This document shows positions 1 through 7,329 of a DNA stretch of 20,067 nt, piece after piece (the first letter of the stretch is position 1; each line of letters starts with the position of its first letter). The stretch is from Olsenella sp. Lineage in GTDB: Bacteria; Actinomycetota; Coriobacteriia; Coriobacteriales; Atopobiaceae. The position numbers and the translations under genes were made by a program. The DNA is taken from positions 1 to 20,067 of the forward strand of contig SUUD01000010.1 in NCBI GenBank assembly GCA_015062715.1, written 5' to 3'. The notes under the pieces are model-generated. The model worked only from the letters and a program-made list of their open reading frames with translations, did no database searches and was not told the DNA's origin.

Positions 1-164
1 ACAAGTGGGAAACAGGTTTAGGCCAATTGTGCAGCCACGATGTTATCGCGAACCGGGTTTGGCAATCACGGGACGCCTCTGCGTCCATGGGTAGAAAATC
101 AAATGTTGGCATGACGCCAAACACCGTACCTTACATGGGGTTTTAGGCTTGTTTGGAGGAACCC
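1..164. other. Upstream region of the ABC exporter gene
   Basis: This non-coding stretch is clearly richer in A+T than the genes around it. It holds a perfect 6-bp hairpin at 71-86 (GGACGC, loop CTCT, GCGTCC) and a 5-bp inverted repeat TTGGC/GCCAA at 106-120. TTGGCA, a passable -35 box, occurs at 59-64 and again at 106-111, but neither copy has a convincing -10 box at 16-18 bp. The exporter promoter probably lies here and the 106-120 repeat could be an operator; both are inference. Confidence 0.4.
155..160 (+). promoter_or_regulatory. Ribosome binding site that sets a TTG start
   Basis: GGAGGA at 155-160 is a strong Shine-Dalgarno sequence placed four bases before TTG at 165. The open frame can be extended to another TTG at 153, but that codon would lie upstream of and run into the SD, with no SD of its own. 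The protein from 165 begins MIEIRDIAKAY, a usual opening for ABC ATPases, so 165 is preferred. Confidence 0.65.
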
Positions 165-3100
165 TTGATCGAGATTCGCGACATCGCAAAGGCCTATCGC
201 ACGGGCGACTTCATCCAGCGAGCGCTCGACGGCGTGTCCATCACCTTCCGCGACAACGAGTTCGTGGCGATCCTCGGCCCCTCTGGCTCGGGCAAGACGA
301 CCCTGCTCAACGTCCTGGGCGGCCTTGACCACGCCGACTCCGGCGACCTCGTCATCAACGGGACCTCGACCGCCAACTACCGCGACAAGGACTGGGACAC
401 CTATCGCAACCACCGCATCGGCTTCATCTTCCAGAGCTACAACCTCATCCCCCACCAGACGATCCTCTCCAACGTCGAGCTGGCCCTCACGCTCGCGGGC
501 ATCGGCACCGCCGAGCGTCGCGAGCGTGCCCGCGAGGCGCTTGCCCGGGTGGGCCTTGCAGATCACGTGGACAAGCTCCCCAACCAGCTCTCGGGTGGCC
601 AGATGCAGCGCGTGGCCATCGCCCGCGCGCTGGTCAACGACCCCGACATCGTGCTCGCCGACGAGCCCACGGGCGCCCTCGACACCGAGACGGGCGTCCA
701 GGTCATGGACCTGCTCAAGGAGATAGCCGACGAGCGCCTGGTGGTGATGGTCACCCACAACCCCGAGCTCGCCGAGCGCTACGCCACACGCATCGTGCGC
801 CTGGCAGATGGTCGCATCACCGACGACTCCGACCCCTATGTGCCCACGCCCGAGGAGGTCTCCGCCGCCGTCGCAGAGGGGCCACTGCGCCGCGCGGGCA
901 TGTCCTTCCTCACCGCGCTCTCGCTCTCGTTCAACAACCTCATGACGAAGAAGGGCCGCACCTTCCTCACGGCCTTCGCCGGCTCCATCGGCATCATCGG
1001 CATCGCGGCAATCCTGGCGCTCTCCAACGGCGTGAACGACTACATCGCCAAGACCGAGGAGGACGCCATGTCGGCCTTCCCCCTCTCCATCAGCGAGGCC
1101 GCGCCCAACATCGCCGCCTTCATGATCCAGCCCGACGCCACCGAGGAGGAGGTCCAGGAGTACCTCGAGCCCTGGATCACCGACCCCTCGCGCACCCCCG
1201 AGCTCACCGACCTCATCCCCGAGACCACGATCGTACAAGACATGTTCGCCCGCATCGACTCCAACGACCTCACCAGCTTCCGCGAGTACCTGGAGAGCGA
1301 CGAGTCGGGCATCGCGCCGCACGTGAACGACATCGTCTACAACTACAACGTCACCCCGCGCTTCTACCGCGCCGGCGACGAGGAGGGCGTCGTCGAGCTG
1401 GGGACGGCCCTCTCGAGCGGGCAGGCAGGCTCGCTCATGAGCGCGTTCTCGAGCCTTGGCCTCTCGGGCGGGAGCACCACGAGCTCCTTCCAGGAGATGA
1501 TCAACAACCGCGACCTGCTCCAGGAGCAGTACGACGTCATCGCGGGCCGCTGGCCCGAGGCCTACGACGAGTGCGTCATCGTCACCTCGTCGCGCGGACG
1601 GCTCACCGACTACACCCTCTACAACCTCGGCGTCCTCGACCCGAACGAGTTCCAGAGGATCGTCGAGTCGGTGTCCACCGACGAGGAGGTCGAGGTTCCC
1701 GACAACGACGCCAAGCTCACCTACGGCGACGCCCTCTCGATGACCTTCAAGGTGGTCTCGCCCGCCAGCTGCTACAAGCTGAGCGACACCGGCGACTCCT
1801 GGACCGACATGAGCGGGGACGAGGCCTTCATGCGTGCCGTCTTCGAGAACGAGGCCATCGACCTGCGTGTCGTTGGCGTCATCCGCGCCAACGAGGACAA
1901 CGACAACCCGCTGCTCTCGGAGGGCGTCGCCTACACGCACGACCTCACCCTCGAGCTCATCGCCCGCGCGGGCGAGACGGACGTCGTCAAGGCCCAGATC
2001 GCCGACCCCGACCGCGACGTGTTCACCGGCGAGACCTTCGAGGACCTGCGCAACGGGACGGCCGACGCCTTCGACATGGGCGAGCTCTTCTCGGTCGACC
2101 AGTCGGCCCTCGAGCGGGCCTTCGCCTTCGACAGCTCCGCCCTCGAGGGCCTGGGCGGCGGCATGGACCTCTCGGGCATCTCCATCGACCCCTCGGCGAT
2201 GTCGTTCGACCCCTCGAAGATCCAGATCGACCCGAACGCCGCCTCGTCGGCCTTCGACTCCAACGCCATGGCGGCTATCATGGCGGGGATTCCCGCACCG
2301 GACCCCTCGAGCATGGCGATTTCAATGAACGCGGCCCAGATGGGGGCGATATCGCAGGCGAGCGCCCAGATCTCTGCCGGCTTCTTCCCCTGGCTCGGCG
2401 CCACCCATCCGGACGTCGTAATAGACGAGAGCACCGACCTCTCCCCCTACATCCAGGAGTACCTCGCCACGGACGAGGCCCAGGCCATTCTCGCCCAGAC
2501 GAACGAGGCGCTGGGGCCCGAGTTCGAGGGGCAGGTCAACGCAGCCGTCGAGGGCTACCTCACCAACCAGGTCGCACCTTACCTGCAGCAGGCCATGGGT
2601 GACATGGCGGCCAAGGCGACCGAGGCCATGGCCGCACAGCTCGCCGCCTCCCTCCAGCAGCAGATGGCAGCTGCCACCCAGTCGCTCGCCACGCAGCTCT
2701 CCGAGCAGATCGGCGGCGCCCTCACGAGCCAGATGTCGCAGCTCCAGAGCGCGCTCGAGGGGGCCTTCTCGGTCGACGCCGACGCCTTCGCCAGCGCGAT
2801 CCAGTTCAACATGGACGCCGACGACCTCTCGTCGCTCATGACCAACTACGCCCAGGCGGCGCAGCTCACCTACGACAACAACCTGCAGCGCCTCGGCTGG
2901 GCTGACACGGCCCGCCCGCGCTCGATCGACATCTACCCCGTCAGCTTCGACGACAAGGAGGCGGTACTCGGCATCATCGACGAGTACAACGCCAAGATGG
3001 AGGCCGCGGGCAAGGAGGAGCAGATAATTACCTACAACGACATCATGGGTGCGCTGCTCTCGAGCGTGTCGGACATCGTCAACACTATCTCGACGGTGCT

Positions 3101-3488
3101 AATCGCCTTCGTGTCGATCTCGCTGGTGGTGAGCTCGATCATGATCGGCATCATCACCTACATCAGCGTCCTCGAGCGCAAGAAGGAGATTGGCATCCTG
3201 CGTGCCATGGGCGCCTCGAAGGGCAACGTCGCCAACGTCTTCAACGCCGAGACCTTCATCGAGGGCCTCATCGCCGGCGTCTTCGCCATCGCGGTGGTGC
3301 TCGCCGCCTCCGTGCCGGTGAACGCCCACATCCTGGCGACGCGCGGGGTCCCCAACATCATGCAGCTGCCCGCGCGCGACGCGATCACCCTCATCCTCAT
3401 CTCGGTCGTGCTCACGGTGCTGGCGGGCCTCCTGCCCTCGAGCGCGGCCAGCAGGCGCGACCCGGTGGAGGCCCTGCGTAGCGAATAG
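165..3488 (+). CDS. MacB-type ABC transporter, fused ATPase and FtsX-like permease
   Basis: Predicted inner-membrane ABC protein of 1107 residues using a TTG start. The N-terminal ATPase is complete: Walker A GPSGSGKT at 38-45, Q-loop near 90, signature LSGGQMQR at 142-149, Walker B IVLADE at 162-167 and H-loop His198. One membrane segment (about 267-287) follows, then roughly 690 mostly hydrophilic residues, then three segments in a C-terminal FtsX domain (about 970-1107). This is the MacB topology, in which ATP use drives movement of an outer domain rather than substrate passage through the membrane. MacB is about 650 residues, so the outer region here is much larger. It contains a short heptad-like DPS repeat and an Ala/Gln/Met-rich probable coiled coil. 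No separate partner ATPase or permease lies nearby. Export of a lipid, peptide or drug is possible; the substrate cannot be told from sequence. Confidence 0.9.
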   Translation: MIEIRDIAKAYRTGDFIQRALDGVSITFRDNEFVAILGPSGSGKTTLLNVLGGLDHADSGDLVINGTSTANYRDKDWDTYRNHRIGFIFQSYNLIPHQTILSNVELALTLAGIGTAERRERAREALARVGLADHVDKLPNQLSGGQMQRVAIARALVNDPDIVLADEPTGALDTETGVQVMDLLKEIADERLVVMVTHNPELAERYATRIVRLADGRITDDSDPYVPTPEEVSAAVAEGPLRRAGMSFLTALSLSFNNLMTKKGRTFLTAFAGSIGIIGIAAILALSNGVNDYIAKTEEDAMSAFPLSISEAAPNIAAFMIQPDATEEEVQEYLEPWITDPSRTPELTDLIPETTIVQDMFARIDSNDLTSFREYLESDESGIAPHVNDIVYNYNVTPRFYRAGDEEGVVELGTALSSGQAGSLMSAFSSLGLSGGSTTSSFQEMINNRDLLQEQYDVIAGRWPEAYDECVIVTSSRGRLTDYTLYNLGVLDPNEFQRIVESVSTDEEVEVPDNDAKLTYGDALSMTFKVVSPASCYKLSDTGDSWTDMSGDEAFMRAVFENEAIDLRVVGVIRANEDNDNPLLSEGVAYTHDLTLELIARAGETDVVKAQIADPDRDVFTGETFEDLRNGTADAFDMGELFSVDQSALERAFAFDSSALEGLGGGMDLSGISIDPSAMSFDPSKIQIDPNAASSAFDSNAMAAIMAGIPAPDPSSMAISMNAAQMGAISQASAQISAGFFPWLGATHPDVVIDESTDLSPYIQEYLATDEAQAILAQTNEALGPEFEGQVNAAVEGYLTNQVAPYLQQAMGDMAAKATEAMAAQLAASLQQQMAAATQSLATQLSEQIGGALTSQMSQLQSALEGAFSVDADAFASAIQFNMDADDLSSLMTNYAQAAQLTYDNNLQRLGWADTARPRSIDIYPVSFDDKEAVLGIIDEYNAKMEAAGKEEQIITYNDIMGALLSSVSDIVNTISTVLIAFVSISLVVSSIMIGIITYISVLERKKEIGILRAMGASKGNVANVFNAETFIEGLIAGVFAIAVVLAASVPVNAHILATRGVPNIMQLPARDAITLILISVVLTVLAGLLPSSAASRRDPVEALRSE
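2177..2248 (+). repeat. Three 7-residue repeats in the exporter outer domain
   Basis: Within the ABC exporter the residues read IDPSAMS, FDPSKIQ, IDPNAAS in succession. This is a seven-residue unit with an invariant Asp-Pro and a preceding Ile or Phe. It lies in the predicted extracytoplasmic region and is followed by a Met/Ala-rich stretch. The unit is degenerate at DNA level and looks like protein-level repetition rather than a recent tandem duplication. Confidence 0.6.
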
Positions 3489-3495
3489 CTCACCA

Positions 3496-3516
3496 TAGGG
3501 GGCGCTCCCCCCTGTT
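3496..3516 (+). terminator. Possible terminator or attenuator after the ABC exporter
   Basis: AGGGGG at 3497-3502 pairs with CCCCCT at 3508-3513 around the loop CGCTC, followed by GTTGTGTT. The stem is 6 bp and all but one pair are G-C. The tract after it is T-rich but broken by G, so termination may be partial. It sits in the 55-bp gap before the thioesterase gene, leaving little room for a separate promoter, so attenuation or read-through is likely. Confidence 0.45.
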
Positions 3517-3543
3517 GTGTTACGGAGAACGGAGACAGCAAGC

Positions 3544-4296
3544 ATGTACACGATGGACGCGCGCGTTCGCTATTCGGAGCTCGATGCCACGGGACACCTC
3601 TCGACCGTGGGACTCATGAACTTCCTGCAGGACGCGGCAATCTTTCACTGCGAGGACGTCGGCCGCAGCGTGGCGAGCTTGGCCGAGGACGGCTTTGCCT
3701 GGTACGTGCTGACCTGGGACATCAAGATTCACGCGCTCCCGCAGCTGAGCGATCGCGTTCACGTGCGCACCTGGGTCCCAGCGATGCGCGGCCTCGTCTG
3801 CAACCGCTTTGCCCAGATCGTGGACGACGAGGGCAACGTGCTGGTCGACGCCACGTCGACCTGGGTCTTCTTCGACGTCGAACGCGGGCGTGCCATCCGC
3901 ATCCCCGACGAGGAGACCACCTACTTTGCCGACGAGTTCGAGGGCACCGCCGTGCGCAAGGGCAGGAGGTCGTTCAAGCCGCAGGCGGATGGCGTGACGA
4001 CGGAGCCCGTCACGGTGGGCGTCCAGCACATCGACACCAACTTCCATGTCAACAACGCGCAGTACATCCGCATTGCCCGCGAGGTGGTGGCCGAGGCGGC
4101 GCATGCGGGGCTGGTCCCCGCAGAGCTCGCGAAGGCAACGCGCGCACTCCCACTCAACCTCGCCGTCGAGTACCGCAACATGGCGCGCCTGGATGACGTG
4201 CTCACCCCCACCATCTACCAGGAGGGCGATGGCGTCGTGGTGAGCCTCGACCTGCCCGACAAGGTCAGCGCTGTCGTTCGCTTCGAGCGGATCTAG
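3544..4296 (+). CDS. Acyl-ACP thioesterase family protein
   Basis: A 250-residue double-hotdog protein of the acyl-ACP thioesterase family (FatA/FatB-like), expected to hydrolyse acyl-ACP thioesters in the cytoplasm and release free fatty acids. The first hotdog starts with RYSELDATGHLS (10-20) and a long helix. The second carries DTNFHVNNAQYI (164-175), matching the family's catalytic Asn/His helix motif. Length fits bacterial members. The ATG at 3544 is chosen because GGAGA at 3531-3535 lies eight bases upstream; a GTG at 3517 is open in frame but lacks such a site. It follows the ABC exporter by 55 bp on the same strand. Its TAG stop overlaps the stop of the opposing YolD-like gene in a shared CTAG. 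Acyl chain preference cannot be read from sequence. Confidence 0.85.
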   Translation: MYTMDARVRYSELDATGHLSTVGLMNFLQDAAIFHCEDVGRSVASLAEDGFAWYVLTWDIKIHALPQLSDRVHVRTWVPAMRGLVCNRFAQIVDDEGNVLVDATSTWVFFDVERGRAIRIPDEETTYFADEFEGTAVRKGRRSFKPQADGVTTEPVTVGVQHIDTNFHVNNAQYIRIAREVVAEAAHAGLVPAELAKATRALPLNLAVEYRNMARLDDVLTPTIYQEGDGVVVSLDLPDKVSAVVRFERI

Positions 4297-4472
4297 AGGT
4301 CGCCTTCGCGCGGAATTGCCTCGCTCTCGCGCCGTGTCACGCCGTCACCCTCGGTCATGGCAAGCTCGACCTCGAACTCCTTGGCGCGCAGCGCCTCGTG
4401 GAAGCCCTTGAGAGGCTCGAAGGGAAGGAAGATCTTCGCCCGCTCTGACAGGGGCATGCGTCCGCGCGCCAT
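4293..4472 (-). CDS. YolD-like small protein next to the Y-family polymerase
   Basis: A 59-residue protein starting MARGRMPLSERAKIFLPF and continuing with a PLKGFHEALRAKE segment. The pattern RMP-x-x-x-RA-x-x-F-x-PF-x-x-L-x-G resembles the YolD-like family, small proteins often encoded beside UvrX-type Y-family polymerases in Gram-positive bacteria. The ATG at 4472 lies 13 bp after the polymerase stop with a modest GAGG five bases upstream, so it is probably cotranscribed and served by the same message. A function as polymerase accessory factor is inferred from family context; the biochemical role of YolD is not well defined. The frame is open further upstream but would then overlap the polymerase 3' end without need. 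Its stop shares CTAG with the convergent thioesterase gene. Confidence 0.7.
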   Translation of the reverse strand: MARGRMPLSERAKIFLPFEPLKGFHEALRAKEFEVELAMTEGDGVTRRESEAIPREGDL

Positions 4473-4485
4473 GGGCGCCTCGTCT

Positions 4486-5826
4486 CTACTCCCCACTCCT
4501 GTGACCTCCCAAGGTCGCGTTCCTCTCGCGGGCGGTCGCATTGGGCAACAGGTCCATGCCCTTGAGGATGGCGTTCTTCCCAAACTTGTGCCGGATGTCA
4601 TTCACGGCCTGGGCGCGCGAGAGCTCGTCCTCCGCCTCCTGCTGGTCGACGAAGAGCTCGAGCTGCGTGCCGGACGCCTCGTGCGGCACGACCCCCTCCA
4701 CGCCTATGCCCAGCCTGTGCACCAGGCGCGTTCGGTCGACGCGCTCCTCGAAGATGCTGGTTACCGCCTCGCGGAACCGGCGGGCGGAGCTCGTGGGCGA
4801 CGAGAAGCGCCTGCTGCCGCCGTCACCGGGGGCCAGGCGCTGATGTCGCTCTATGGAGAGGCGTATGAGGTACCTCTCGTCCTCGTTGGCGGCATACCCC
4901 GCCCAGACCGCTATCCCCGTGGCGTCGAGGCCCTCCTCGACCAGTCGGGCCGAGAGCGACTCGGCCATCTCCTTGGCCACCAGCAGCGCGTCGTCGAACT
5001 CGTAGTCGCAGGCGAGCACCTGCCCCGACGAGAACGAACGGTTCTTCGAGCGATAGCCCTTGATGTCCGCGATGGTGACCGGCTCGATTCCCCAGGCATG
5101 GTCGATGAGGATCTCGGCGTCGATGCCAAACTCCTTGTAGAGGGCATCCTCGGGCGACATGGCGACCTGGCCCATGGTGGTCACCCCCATGGCAGCCAGG
5201 CGCCGCGATATGCCGGGCCCAATGCGCCAGAAGTCGGTGATGGGGCGGTGGTTCCACAGCGTCGCGCGGTAGGACTCCTCGTCGAGCTCGCCAAAGAAGT
5301 CGGGGCTGTGCTTGGCCGTGATGTCGAGGGCGATCTTTGCCAGGTAGAGGTTGGTGCCCAGGCCGCAGGTGGCGGGAATGCCCGTGGTGGCGAAGACGTC
5401 CGAGCGGATGCGCTCGCCCAGCTCGCGAGCCGTGCACCCATAGAGCGACAGGTAGCCCGTCACGTCGAGGAACGCCTCGTCGATGGAGTAGACGTGGATG
5501 TCCTCCTTGGCAACCCACTTGAGGTAGACGCCATAGACGTCGGCAGACCGCTCGATGTAGCGGGCCATGCGCGGAGGGGCGACGATGTAGTCGATGCCCT
5601 TGGGGATCTCGAACACGCGGCAACGGCCCGGGACCCCCAGCGCCTTCATGGAGGGGCTCACCGCCAGGCAGATGGTCTTCTCGGTGCGCGTGAGGTCGGC
5701 CACGACCAGGTTGGTGGTCATGGGGTCAAGGCCTCGGTCCACGCACTCGACGCTGGCATAGAAACTCTTGAGGTCGATGCAGAGGCACTGCCGGCGCTGG
5801 GGCGCGGCCTGTCCGGCGTCTGGCAC
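4486..5826 (-). CDS. Y-family DNA polymerase (UvrX/DinB/UmuC-like)
   Basis: A 446-residue translesion DNA polymerase of the Y family. The catalytic carboxylates are visible: Asp18 in CIDLKSFYASVEC, and Asp116 and Glu117 in YSIDEAFLDVT. Fingers, helix-hairpin-helix (IGPGISRRLAAMG) and little-finger regions follow in normal order. QLELF at 388-392 is a classic beta-clamp binding pentapeptide. The C-terminal RNATLGGHRSGE tail resembles the RN-x-x-IGGHR ending common in Gram-positive UvrX-like enzymes, which separates it from the DinB type of E. coli. The start is GTG at 5826, eight bases after the DJ-1 family stop, with no strong SD, so translational coupling to that gene is likely. A YolD-like gene follows. 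Damage bypass synthesis is the expected role. No LexA-type operator was recognised upstream of the operon. Confidence 0.92.
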   Translation of the reverse strand: MPDAGQAAPQRRQCLCIDLKSFYASVECVDRGLDPMTTNLVVADLTRTEKTICLAVSPSMKALGVPGRCRVFEIPKGIDYIVAPPRMARYIERSADVYGVYLKWVAKEDIHVYSIDEAFLDVTGYLSLYGCTARELGERIRSDVFATTGIPATCGLGTNLYLAKIALDITAKHSPDFFGELDEESYRATLWNHRPITDFWRIGPGISRRLAAMGVTTMGQVAMSPEDALYKEFGIDAEILIDHAWGIEPVTIADIKGYRSKNRSFSSGQVLACDYEFDDALLVAKEMAESLSARLVEEGLDATGIAVWAGYAANEDERYLIRLSIERHQRLAPGDGGSRRFSSPTSSARRFREAVTSIFEERVDRTRLVHRLGIGVEGVVPHEASGTQLELFVDQQEAEDELSRAQAVNDIRHKFGKNAILKGMDLLPNATARERNATLGGHRSGE

Positions 5827-5834
5827 CGTGAGCC

Positions 5835-6422
5835 CTATCCCACGTCCATGATCGAGTCGGCTATGGCGTCTGCCGCCTCGTCGTCCAAGACCTGCGCCAC
5901 GACCATGTAGGCGAAGTCGAGCGCCGTGCCCATACCCTGGCTGGTGATGACGTTGTCATCCATGACGACGGTGTACTCGTCCTCGAAGACGGCGCCATTG
6001 TCGACAAGTACGTCCTGGTAGCTGGGGTAGCTGGTGGCGTGCAGGCCCTCGAGCAGGCCCAGCTCGGCCAGGATGGAGGGAGCCGCGCAGATGGCGCAGA
6101 CGAGCTTGCCCTGGTCGCAGAAGCGCACGAGGGCGTCACAGAGGGGCTGGCAGGCACGCAGGTTGGGCGTGCCGGGGACGCCTCCGGGAAGCACCAGCAC
6201 GTCGTAGTCGTCGAACGAGAAGCCCACGTCGTTGATGGTGCGCTTGCAGGTGATGGGAACCTCGTGCGAGGAGGTCACGGTGCGGCTCTCCCCCACCGCC
6301 ACGGTGTCACAGGGGATGCCCGCCCGGTAGAGCAGGTCGACCACCGTGAGGCCCTCGATCATCTCGAGGCCATCGGCCATCATCACCGCGACGCGCGTGT
6401 CGCTCTTCTGCGTGAATGCCAT
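5835..6422 (-). CDS. DJ-1/PfpI family protein
   Basis: A 195-residue cytoplasmic protein of the DJ-1/PfpI superfamily, near the usual length of DJ-1/YajL members. Cys112 in VCAICAAPSIL sits at the nucleophile elbow and Glu23 in DGLEMIEGLTVVD matches the Glu that hydrogen-bonds the reactive Cys in DJ-1 (Glu18). PGGVPGTPNL (79-88) is the family's glycine-rich loop. DJ-1 relatives have been reported as chaperones, redox sensors and glyoxalase or deglycase-like enzymes; which applies here is unknown. The ATG at 6422 has GAGAGGAGA six bases upstream. It is first in an operon with the translesion polymerase and YolD-like gene, unusual company that may link electrophile or oxidative damage to repair. 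It is divergent from the HAD phosphatase gene with 90 bp between. Confidence 0.9.
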   Translation of the reverse strand: MAFTQKSDTRVAVMMADGLEMIEGLTVVDLLYRAGIPCDTVAVGESRTVTSSHEVPITCKRTINDVGFSFDDYDVLVLPGGVPGTPNLRACQPLCDALVRFCDQGKLVCAICAAPSILAELGLLEGLHATSYPSYQDVLVDNGAVFEDEYTVVMDDNVITSQGMGTALDFAYMVVAQVLDDEAADAIADSIMDVG

Positions 6423-6512
6423 GTCACGTCTCCTCTCCGGCTCTCTGAGGCTACACTACCCAATCGTACAACGACCGCCCGACAAGGTCGGCGAGAACAC
6501 CCGGAGGCACCC

Positions 6513-7325
6513 ATGCAAGGCAAGCCCATCCTGTTCGTAGACCTCGACAACACCCTCGCGCCGCGCGCGACCGGCCCCGACGCGGCCGAACGCAACGTCG
6601 GCGGCGTCTGCATGCCGCCCTCCGAGCGCGATGCCGATGCAATACGCGCCTTTGCCGAGGCGGGTGGTCTCTGCTTCTGGTGCACGGGACGTCCCCGCTC
6701 TGGCATCAACCCCGCCATCCTGGCGCTTCCCCACGCCGGGCGCGTCACCATGGCGGGAGCGCGCGCCTGCGTGGGCGAGAAGGTCCTCTTCGAGAACCGC
6801 ATCCCGGCAGAGAAGCTCGAGGCTCTGCTGGGACTCCTTCTCCAGGTAACTGACGACATCGTGGTGGAGACCGAGGCGGAGAGCATTGGCGTGGGGCCAA
6901 ACCGCGCCCTGCGCCCGCACATTCGCACCGTTGCCGACTTCGACGAGCTCAAGTGCGTCATCCCCAGCCTACCGGTCGGCAAGATCTGCATGGACCCGCG
7001 CGGCGCACAGGCACTTCTTGCTGCGACGGAGGTGCTGGGCGACTACTCGCTCGTGGACACGGCTGGCGGCGTCTGGGAGACGACCCCGCCCGAGACCAGC
7101 AAGTGCGCGGGCATCCGCGCCGTCCTGGCCGAGTTGGGCGACGAGGCAGGGACCGTCTATGGCATCGGTGACTCGGGCAACGACCTGCCGCTCTTCGAGG
7201 CGGTGGACGTCCGCATCGCCATGGGCAACGCCACCGACGAGGTCAAGGAGACCGCAGACTGGGTGACGACGGGCGTCCTGGAGGGCGGCGTAGCTGTGGC
7301 CCTCGAGCACTTCGGCCTAATCTAG
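6513..7325 (+). CDS. Cof-type HAD-superfamily hydrolase
   Basis: A 270-residue HAD phosphatase of the Cof (IIB cap) type, likely dephosphorylating a small phosphorylated metabolite such as a sugar phosphate or FMN in the cytoplasm. Motif I is FVDLDNTLA with nucleophile Asp10 and acid/base Asp12. The motif III lysine is in SKCAGIRAV (about Lys197). Motif IV is GDSGND (219-224), followed by the typical AMGNA-x-x-EVKE-x-A segment. ATG at 6513 is preceded by GGAGG at 6503-6507 with five bases spacing; the frame is open far upstream, but that part is antisense to the DJ-1 gene. The gene stands alone on the plus strand, and its stop is four bases from the stop of the convergent amylosucrase-like gene. 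Substrate cannot be predicted. Confidence 0.9.
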   Translation: MQGKPILFVDLDNTLAPRATGPDAAERNVGGVCMPPSERDADAIRAFAEAGGLCFWCTGRPRSGINPAILALPHAGRVTMAGARACVGEKVLFENRIPAEKLEALLGLLLQVTDDIVVETEAESIGVGPNRALRPHIRTVADFDELKCVIPSLPVGKICMDPRGAQALLAATEVLGDYSLVDTAGGVWETTPPETSKCAGIRAVLAELGDEAGTVYGIGDSGNDLPLFEAVDVRIAMGNATDEVKETADWVTTGVLEGGVAVALEHFGLI

Positions 7326-7329
7326 GGAC

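Noticed and set aside
71..86. Hairpin GGACGC/GCGTCC as a terminator of an upstream gene
   Set aside because: No T-tract follows and no upstream gene end is visible in the window, so it cannot be supported as a terminator.
99..1940. A 613-codon open frame on the minus strand opposite the ABC exporter
   Set aside because: The plus strand encodes a protein with complete ABC motifs. The opposite frame gives low-complexity Val/Gly/Asp/Glu/Arg sequence with no family match, as expected from the mirror of GC-rich codons.
4357..5910. A 517-codon plus-strand open frame across the polymerase gene
   Set aside because: It is antisense to a Y-family polymerase with all catalytic residues and shows only mirror-type low-complexity sequence.
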